Assembly (NCBI GenBank): GCA_012934845.2
Contig: WNNJ02003142.1
Coordinates: 1-64,000, forward strand
DNA length: 64,000 nucleotides
Direction: 5' to 3'
DNA from: Pomphorhynchus laevis
Taxonomy: Eukaryota > Acanthocephala > Palaeacanthocephala > Echinorhynchida > Pomphorhynchidae
Part shown: in pieces, positions 56,854 through 64,000 of the stretch
Layout of the letters: the number at the start of each line of letters is the position of its first letter
Numbering within the stretch: position 1 is the stretch's first letter
Notes under the pieces: model-generated
Told to the model about the DNA's origin: nothing
The model's input: only the letters and a program-made list of their open reading frames with translations
Database searches by the model: none
Program-made: the position numbers and the translations under genes

Positions 56854-57834
56854 AATTAAACTTTTGTAGATATACTTTACAATTCATTTGCTTCAAATGA
56901 ATTTTAAATTATTTTTAATAATTTAAATTTATTATTTTATTTTGTAATTGATTTAATCTTTGTGTTCAAATTAAAGTGTTTAATCATCGCCTCATTATGC
57001 TCAAGTTTAATTATTTTCAAACATACTAAGATAAACCCCTTAAGAATCAAAAGTTTTTTTTTTGTTTTTTGTTTTGAAAAGAATATTTTTACTAGCAAAA
57101 ACATATCATTTACAGTACATATATCAATGAAATCTTTCAACTTAAAAGCTTAAATTTACTAGCAATAATCTCTTGTGGATTTCATTTTAAATTATATTTC
57201 GTAAAATATCATTTTAACACTTAAAATCAATATCAGATTTGCTAAATTGTCAAAATGACATTAGAAAATAACAATATTATTATACATTCTAAAAACGCCA
57301 TCGTATGGCAAATATATTACCGTATTGTTGTAAGTCTACTCTATATCTATATTTAGATAACTCGCTACACTTGAGATGTAAATGTGTTATTTAAATGGGA
57401 CAAGTTGATGGAAAAGTCTTTACTATTATCTTTAATGAACCTATGCATGATCTTAATTTTATATTATCAATTTATTAAATTCTTTTTTAATTATATTATT
57501 ATATTCATTTGACATTTATTTTGCTTCTTTCAATTTATTCGTTTTGATTCAATATATTAAACTGTTTATATTAAGCTAAATTTATATCGTAAACTATAAA
57601 TGTATTTATGTATTAAGCTTAATTTATATCGTAACTAGTAACATTCTCACAGACTATCAACGTTGCAGTTTTAAAAAGTAAAAAATATTTTGATAAATTT
57701 AGTTATCAAAGTAACTGTTTTCCAACTCAACGTTTAATTTCGTAAATAATTCAATATTTATAGCTTGATATATATAACATATTTTAATTAAAACACAAAT
57801 TAAAACTACATTCAAAAAGGAAAAAAGGAATATA
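56854..57834. other. AT-rich sequence, no gene seen
   Basis: Open stretches on both strands near 56940-57150 are mutual shadows in low-complexity sequence. Confidence 0.45.
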
Positions 57835-57980
57835 TTGACATTTGATAAAACATACGTTTGTTGATGATTGCGTTTTTTGGTTAGTTGTTAGCTTTCCAAA
57901 ATAGCTAACAACCAAAAACGATAATAAGCAAACGTATGGTATACCAAATGTAGCAAACGTATGGTATTCAAAATGTCAAT
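57835..57980. mobile_element. Palindromic fold-back element 4 (about 145 bp)
   Basis: Left arm ttgacatttgataaaacata then cgtttgttgatgattgcgtt and ggttagttgttagc; the right arm is its complement with an extra copy of agcaaacgtatggta (57935 and 57951). Related to the centre of element 5. Confidence 0.75.
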
Positions 57981-58467
57981 GTTTTCGTTTATGCTTTTAA
58001 TGAGTGATTCTTTAACAAATCCATTATTATTTTAATTATTTTAATTTGTATGTTTAATCCAAAATGCGCTGTAAATTTAATTTGTAATGTTGTTAATACA
58101 ACAATGAAGGCTTAATTTAAGCCGAAACGTTTGGAATAGTATTTTCAAAATTTTCTCATTCTTGCTTAGTTAGTTAGACCAATTAAATAAATAGAATATC
58201 ACTATTTTGTTTGAGGAGATAATTTAAACAATTATTTAAAGAGAAAATAACATTTAGTTAGACGATGACTTGAAATAATCCCTTGATTTCGGATTATCTT
58301 AAGATGTTTATTATGCTTTATTTATCTCCTTAAATTATTGCTTATTCCCTACAAATGATTTAATCATTTTTACATAATGAAGAATCTCGAATACACAAGT
58401 TAAATAATCTTAAAAATACGATGTAAATTTTCTGCTCGAAATGAATCCCCTATAAATGATCTTATAT
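57981..58467. other. AT-rich sequence, no gene seen
   Basis: Nothing recognisable between the two fold-back elements. Confidence 0.45.
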
Positions 58468-58770
58468 TTTAAGATGCAAAAGTTAATCAGATCAAAGGTT
58501 GAGTTAGTTATTATATATTGATAAAGCTTTTGCCGCGTTACGGCTTCGATAGTGGCTCATTGTGTCTTAAAGCTGTTAAAATTTTTTGTTCGTTTGTTGA
58601 TGATTGCTTTTTTGTGCTAGTTGTTAGTTTTCCAAATTTTTTTGCAGAACAAAAAATTTAAACAGCTTAAACACACAATTAGCCACTGACGAAGCCGTAA
58701 CGAGGTGAAAGCTTTTGCAATATATAATAACTAACTTAGCCTTTGATCTGATTAATTTTTGCATCTTAAC
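58468..58770. mobile_element. Palindromic fold-back element 5 (about 300 bp)
   Basis: Arms of about 120 bp from ttaagatgcaaaagttaatc inward to gctgttaaaattttttgttc and back. The central loop (cgtttgttgatgattgcttt...ttagttttcc) is one arm of element 4, so one element has taken up part of the other. No coding capacity. Confidence 0.8.
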
Positions 58771-60046
58771 AACATGAAACTGAGAGATAAGCGGACATTT
58801 TATTCTATCTTATATTTTATTTGTTTGTTGATTTTGTGATGTGACAAACAGAATTTTACGTGTACTATATGTGTAGAGATCAGTAATTTGGTATTAGGGA
58901 TTTAAAAAGTTCTTTAATAGTATAAAATATGAGATAAAACGTATATTCTAGACAAGAATAATGTTGCTTTCATTTGAAATCGAATGCGCTATTAGCTGTA
59001 AACAGATATACTCGTATAGAATCAAAAAATTGTGAATATACATTCAAAATGATTTAAATTTAATTTCGATATTTAATGTTTGATTGCGAAATGTATTGTA
59101 TAAATTTTAAAATATATGTATTGCGAAAGATCAGTAAATTATATCTGTTATTCATATAATCCAGATCCAAAGTTTTTACAAAGCAAAAATACAAAGACAA
59201 TTTTAAATTAATAATTTCAAATGTTTATTATATTAAAATTTTTATAATTTCAAATGTTTCAACATGCGACGTACTGCATCAAACACATTTTAAGATCTTG
59301 ATTGCACATTAATTTCAGAGAAAAGTATGATTTAAAAGAATGCGCATACTGTTCGATTTAGCATCTTAAAGCACTTGAGCTGCGTTTTATGTTTCCGATA
59401 ATTGATTAATTTTGTAATGCGGATGGGTTTGATGTGATTATTCAGACACATTATAAATTAACCAAAACAGAATATCATACATTATGCTTGTAATAGTTAG
59501 ATGATCAATCGAATTAAATTAATTGCTAGAAAAGGAAATTAAAAGGTGTGCAATTTAGCCATACAGTCTTATTATATTGTGAAACATCAACTTGTCAGCC
59601 AATGTAGTTTTTGCATGCTGATTGTTCATAATATTTATTTTAATATGTAACAATACCGAGTTTATATCTCGGTATAGTCCTCCGAGCTATAAGGTACGAA
59701 TATATCACTATCGATATCTTACTGTAATTAAGTCAAGGCGAATAAATCATGCATAATATTATAAAAAATCGAATTAAGTATCATTCTGAACAAGGCATAT
59801 AAAAATGTGGGAAACAACTCTTGCTTGCTGGGATAATCCATTTAGTCAAATTATAGTCAAACATCAACGAGAGACAAATCGGATCGAATGAATAAAGGAA
59901 ATATTGATTAGCATAAAAATAGCACGGAGCGATCGTAGCTTTTGATATGACAAAAAAACATTGATTTTGTTTAGTATTAGTCCACGGCTTCTATCATATA
60001 CTCTTGCATTATACATCAATATGATTTACCATTTAATGTATTTACA
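58771..60046. other. AT-rich gene-free stretch
   Basis: No credible ORF or element. Confidence 0.5.
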
Positions 60047-60138
60047 TTAGTGTATAAGTAAAAATTTACTTATACACTAATTATATTTTTTTGATAAATA
60101 AAATACAATTTTATTTATCGAAAAAAATTATATTTTAG
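60047..60138. repeat. Two adjoining hairpins (16 bp perfect, ~25 bp imperfect)
   Basis: 60047-60062 and 60065-60080 pair perfectly around aa. Immediately after, gataaataaaat pairs with its complement around aca, extended by a T-run/A-run pair with an offset. Same side-by-side design as 33321-33412. Confidence 0.8.
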
Positions 60139-60234
60139 TCTTATGTAAATAGAAAATTAGTAAAATAGAACGAATACTAAGGTTGGTCTGGTTTTTGCAC
60201 TAAACATTCGGTTTATCCAAATAAGTCAAAATAT

Positions 60235-60310
60235 ATATTAAGGAGCATAATATGTTATGTAATATATATTATATATTAAGGAGCATAATATATATTAAGG
60301 AGCATAAGCA
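60235..60310 (+). repeat. Three short direct repeats
   Basis: atatattaaggagcataa occurs three times within 75 bases, with atgttatgtaat between the first two. Confidence 0.7.
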
Positions 60311-60469
60311 AATAAATTTGTATTATTATAATAATTCTTAAAACTATACGTTCAATTGTATTGTTGTAGCAGACGGTAATGCTCAAAATATGTTAATTTA
60401 GTTTTAAATTCTTTTTTATCTATAAAAGACATAAAACATCGCTATGTTGATTTTAATAGTTTAAAAATA

Positions 60470-60910
60470 TCCTGATCAACACAATAATATAAAGAATAAA
60501 TTTAAACTCTTAAGTGGTAAATTTTTATGGATGGATAATAAATAATATACTTTGTATTAGAATAAGATACTAGATAGTTTTATCAGAGGAAATACATCAT
60601 TAGCATGTATTTGGCCCCGCTGCTATGTTGGGTAGAGGAGTTAGGGGCCGAAACCTGATAGCATAGCAGTTCCTCCTGATGACCTCTAATTCTTATTCTG
60701 ATACAACGTCTGTTATTTATTAGTCAATTCATAAAAATGACGTTTATTTTAAATTTCAATTTTTTATTTTAACTTGATTTAAATTATAAAAATCTTAAAA
60801 CAACTATTTATTTTATTATTTAATTATTAAATTTTGATTTAGCATTATTATGTTTTGTTTATTTTATAATTATATTAAATACTTAGACTCAGTTACCTGA
60901 TTTGATTAGT
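60470..60910 (+). mobile_element. PLE copy: last RT codons plus full tail
   Basis: Starts at codons for DQHNNIKNKFKLLSG and ends at the terminus agactcagttacctgatttg. The structured block is a near-consensus copy (GGCCCC and GGGGCC, CTGCTATG and CATAGCAG all intact). Confidence 0.9.
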
Positions 60911-61914
60911 TAAGACTACTTAGCCTAAAACCCAATTTTAACTTAGAATTAGATGTTCTGCAATGTCATCATTTTGAAAAGCGTAAATTCTAGATACTTA
61001 CATCGTGGCTTAGTGACGCTTTAATTTTTCACATTTCCCATTAATTAAATGGATATCGTGATATATAAGTACCATAATTCTAACACATATCTATAGTAGT
61101 TTGATTAATGCTTTTTAGAAAAATCTGTTTTTAGCTGTAAAGAGGAAAATGTGATATTTAGAAGAGCATCTGTCGTAATTGATAAAATGCATATATCTAA
61201 GTATGCATGTTACCTTACGCCTAGCAGGATCTGATTACACGTAATCAGAACACATACATCATGTAAGTGACAAAAATTGAACGATCGTTAATGTATGCGT
61301 TGTGTTTTTTACCGAAAGAGTAAAACTTTACATGTTTTTGCAATACATCATGCAATACATCATGCAGTATTTGCTTGACATTGTGATAAATGATAAGATG
61401 AGTGTTGATTTTTCTTTAACATTGTATAGAAAGACGAAATACATGTGCAGCTAATCGATCAAGGAGAATACAGATTGACAGTTATATCTAAGTTATTATC
61501 TTCTTTAATGTGGGATCAAAGTCACAATCATGCCTGTAAAAACGATGGCGTATTTAACTTTATAAAATAAGGAAAGATTAAAGTAATTTTTAATTGCTAC
61601 AATTTTATAAATATTTGAAAATTAACGAAAAAAAATAAATTATTTGAATTCAAATCATAACTGCTACCACAATGTACACCAAAAGCTCAAGTTTAATAGC
61701 AACAAATGTTTATTTCACTACAATGTGTACTGTAGACAACAAGTTAGAATTACGGAATATTTCATATACACGAGCATTTAATTAGCCTCATAAACTAATG
61801 AATAGAAATGCTACTATAAAACGTTATTCCTTGGATATGTATCAAAATAAAAATGATGTGCAATTTGAGCAAATATAAATAAATTTACTGTGCCTGATAT
61901 TAATCTTATTGAAA
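60911..61914. other. AT-rich gene-free stretch
   Basis: No gene or element recognised between the two PLE tails. Confidence 0.45.
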
Positions 61915-62238
61915 AGAAAACGTAAGAACTAAATAATAAATAATAATAAAAAATTAATAATTTTTATATAATATTTTATAACTTATATTAAGTTGAAATT
62001 TAAAATTCAAATTTGAAATAAAGATCAATTTTTATGAATTGACTAATGAATAACAGACAATATATAAGAATTAGGATTAGAGATCATTAGGAGAAACTGA
62101 TATGCTATCAGGTTTCGGCCACTATTTCTGGCTCATTATAGCAACGAGGCCAAATACATGCTAATGACGTATTTCCTCTGATGAAATTTGATTATCATGT
62201 ATCTTATTTTAATACAAAGTATATTATTTATTATCATG
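61915..62238 (-). mobile_element. PLE tail (minus), moderately diverged
   Basis: Contains the structured block and ends with the reverse of the last three RT codons and stop (ttatttattatc). The LINE ORF1 starts right at its 5' edge. Confidence 0.8.
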
Positions 62239-62244
62239 AAAAAA

Positions 62245-63528
62245 ATGTGCACAAGTGAAAACGCTTATTTCGGGTCGGAGCATCAAAGCTCCTATGGAAA
62301 TGTGCCTGTAATCAACGATTCCGCTGGAATTACAAATGGTAAAGGTAAAGTACCTTCTCCTACATCTTTCCCTTCGGACTTGCAGGTTAGTCAATTTAAT
62401 AAGAACTATGTTACTGACTCGGGGGAGCTCCCCCGATACCGAAACTAAAAAATTTAGCAATCATTAATTCAGTTATGCCAATTGAAAAGCATAAGCTTTT
62501 CAATGTTTTTTACGTAACTTTGTCCAGAACTACTCTGGAAGAGTAGTATTCAATTCGGTCCGATCATTCGTTAATCAACTAAAAGTCTCATTTTCGTCAC
62601 ATGAACTAATGGATGCTTATGAGTCATTTTTCAATAATAATCTGTCCCATCTGGGATCTCTAACGCTAAAGCCCCTACAGGCAACTGTTAAGATTTCTAA
62701 TTACCCTCCTTATTTGGAGGAGGAAGATCTGGTTCTCTTACGGGACACGTTCAAGTTGAGTTCTGTCCGCGGATTGAAATCTAAAACAGGGGAATCCTTA
62801 CCTGTTGCGTTCTGCGGTACGGACTTAAACAACGCTGATATTTTGTCACGGAATGCAGTCAACCCCTTTATGGGGTATAATCTCAGATTCAATTTGGTTG
62901 ATCAAGATTGCTTCACATTTCCTCATTGTAACTCCTGCCACTGCTGGGGCACTGGGCCTCCTCCTGTACGCGGGAGAAATCGTGCGGAGTATGCGGCAAA
63001 TCATCCTGTATCGCTTTGTCAAAGGGGGAGAGGTGCGTAGCTCCCCCAGTCTGTACTAACTGTGGTGGGGACCACCCCGCGTGGTCACGTCGTTGTCGTA
63101 TTTTCAGAGAATACAGAATGAAATATGCAGTCCCGGCTCCCCCAACTGGAAGAAGTTTTGCTGCTGTTGCCGCGCAGCCATCGGAAAGAATGTCCAACAT
63201 GGATATTTTGCACTTGCTGGACAACAACAGGAAGAATACATTCTCTCAAATACAGCAGTGGCTAGCACCCCTCCTTGGGGCGTTCCTAAGTTCTCCCTCA
63301 GTTCCGTTGCAATCGGAGAAAGATTGTCCGAAATCAAAGAAAAGGGGTGGATCAGCAAGATTGGTTCCACCCCTCAAGGTTGGCAAGCTGATAAAAGAGA
63401 AAGGCGCCTCAAAGGGAAATGAAGATACTGCCCTGGGGTTACGATTCTGGATGGGGCTAGTGGCGGGAGGGGCGACCTTCCCGCACCTAGCTCTGTCTAG
63501 GTTGACTTCCCCCGTCCAACTTGTCTAA
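62245..63528 (+). pseudogene. LINE ORF1, gag-like with CCHC knuckles
   Basis: Pieces in order: N-terminus (MCTSENAYFGSEHQSS), PIPKLKNLAII, core domain (62609-62890, LKPLQATVKISNYPPYLEEE), then zinc knuckles: CNSCHCWGTG, CGKSSC..C and CTNCGGDHPAWSRRC (to about 63095). After that comes a basic, low-complexity tail (63016-63528 frame). This is the RNA-binding protein of I/Jockey-group LINEs. Frame changes near 62420 and 62950 break it. Confidence 0.8.
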
Positions 63529-63532
63529 CACA

Positions 63533-64000
63533 ATGGTGAGTAAGCCTGAGCCTTTTTCACTGAATATTCTTCAGTGGAATTCGGGAGGTGCTTCTGCCCT
63601 TAGACTTTTATCTGGTAGAGATGCAGACGTTATAGTCCTTCAGGAGACGCGGTCTATCCGTATCCCCCAGGATATTACTCGATTTATCCCTCAGCATATA
63701 TACACCCACTTCACTCCGTATATAACGCATATTCACTCCTCTTCATCTCAAGGTATTTTAACCTTAGTTAAATGCTCCTTAAGATCTTCCCTCCTTCTTA
63801 ACTATTCTTGTCCTGCCCTATCTTGTCTAGCTATATCACTTCGTAAGAACGGTAAATGTATCAGCATAGCCAATATTTATATACGGCCAGGAGAAATTCA
63901 CAAGAACCGTGACCTCCTGGATCGTTTATTGGGTAGCGGCTATGACATGTTACTTGGTGATTTCAACGACAGAACTGGTCGTTGGATTAATGCAGCAAAC
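63533..64000 (+). CDS. LINE ORF2 N-terminus, APE endonuclease, open to window end
   Basis: 156 codons from an ATG in the context caca-ATG-g, without a stop up to the last base. Motifs: LNILQWNSGGAS (metal-binding Asn region), DADVIVLQETR (catalytic Glu), IANIYIRPGE, and MLLGDFNDRTGRWI (GD-x-N). All match APE-type LINE endonucleases. The decayed copies at 1342, 3085 and 30160 show the same region with breaks, so this copy is the youngest or the best preserved. The rest, including the RT, lies beyond the window. Confidence 0.88.
   Translation, partial: MVSKPEPFSLNILQWNSGGASALRLLSGRDADVIVLQETRSIRIPQDITRFIPQHIYTHFTPYITHIHSSSSQGILTLVKCSLRSSLLLNYSCPALSCLAISLRKNGKCISIANIYIRPGEIHKNRDLLDRLLGSGYDMLLGDFNDRTGRWINAAN

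Larger units (their letters stand above)
62239..64000 (+). mobile_element. I/Jockey-type LINE, 5' half, cut by the window edge
   Basis: ORF1 from the ATG at 62245 to the stop at 63528, then ORF2 from the ATG at 63533. ORF1 is interrupted by frameshifts (near 62420 and 62950) and at least one stop (near 62545); ORF2 is open to 64000. This is the best preserved 5' half in the window. The spacing of 4 bases between ORF1 stop and ORF2 start suggests reinitiation or coupled translation (inference). Confidence 0.85.

Noticed and set aside
56937-57153. Overlapping ORFs on both strands
   Set aside because: Each is the shadow of the other in A/T-rich low-complexity sequence.
60600-60720. Hammerhead ribozyme in the PLE tail (GAAA and CTGATGA present)
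   Set aside because: In the plus-strand order GAAA precedes CTGATGA. A type-II layout would need a stem I next to the core, and ggcccc does not pair with ttcctc there. A search with covariance models would be needed.
62188-62448. 86-codon ORF as a gene start
   Set aside because: Its first 16 codons are the PLE tail read on the other strand; the LINE ORF1 ATG is at 62245.
1-64000. CRISPR array, bacterial operon, tRNA or rRNA genes
   Set aside because: No spaced identical repeats, no prokaryotic gene layout, and no cloverleaf or rRNA sequence seen; everything recognisable is eukaryotic.

Overview
The window looks like an AT-rich, repeat-dominated piece of an invertebrate animal genome. The evidence is eukaryotic: non-LTR retrotransposons of several clades, Penelope-like elements (PLEs), fold-back elements, a satellite array, one old Gypsy LTR fossil, and a small gene with a GT..AG intron. 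I cannot name the species; an arthropod is plausible from the element mix, but this is a guess.

Layout. 1-5600: two minus-strand pieces of an I/Jockey-type LINE flank a CR1/L2-type ORF1 piece, followed by a nearly full-length but decayed plus-strand I/Jockey-type copy. 6873-8853: Gypsy fossil with terminal repeats. 9490-13580: a PLE tail, a LINE endonuclease scrap, a CR1/L2 3' end and a 5'-truncated I/Jockey-type copy. 13660-16556: three successive 3' ends of a LINE group with a C-terminal nuclease-like domain. 17229-18302: an intact 357-codon intronless ORF, the best candidate host gene. 19165-19850: an RTE-type fragment. 20-26 kb: AT-rich sequence with PLE tails and a long palindrome. 26640-32690: an I/Jockey-type LINE with a young PLE nested in its ORF1. 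33-40 kb: several PLE copies, one carrying a nuclease-type LINE with a perfect 17-bp target-site duplication. 40.5-43.3 kb: a ~350-360-bp satellite split by a CR1/L2 piece. 43.8-53 kb: alternating minus-strand CR1/L2 and PLE pieces. 55865-56303: a small two-exon gene model. 56.4-58.8 kb: three fold-back elements. 60.5-64 kb: PLE tails and an I/Jockey-type LINE whose ORF2 is open to the window edge.

The most interesting content is the PLE family. In two copies the GIY-YIG endonuclease lies upstream of the reverse transcriptase, the permuted order described for the Naiad clade, rather than downstream as in Penelope, Poseidon and similar groups. Its copies share an exact 3' terminus and a structured 3' tail that can form an H-type pseudoknot. 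Copies are similar enough to indicate recent activity. A second theme is fold-back inverted repeats, two of them sitting exactly at junctions between element pieces, as expected of template switching during repair or reverse transcription.
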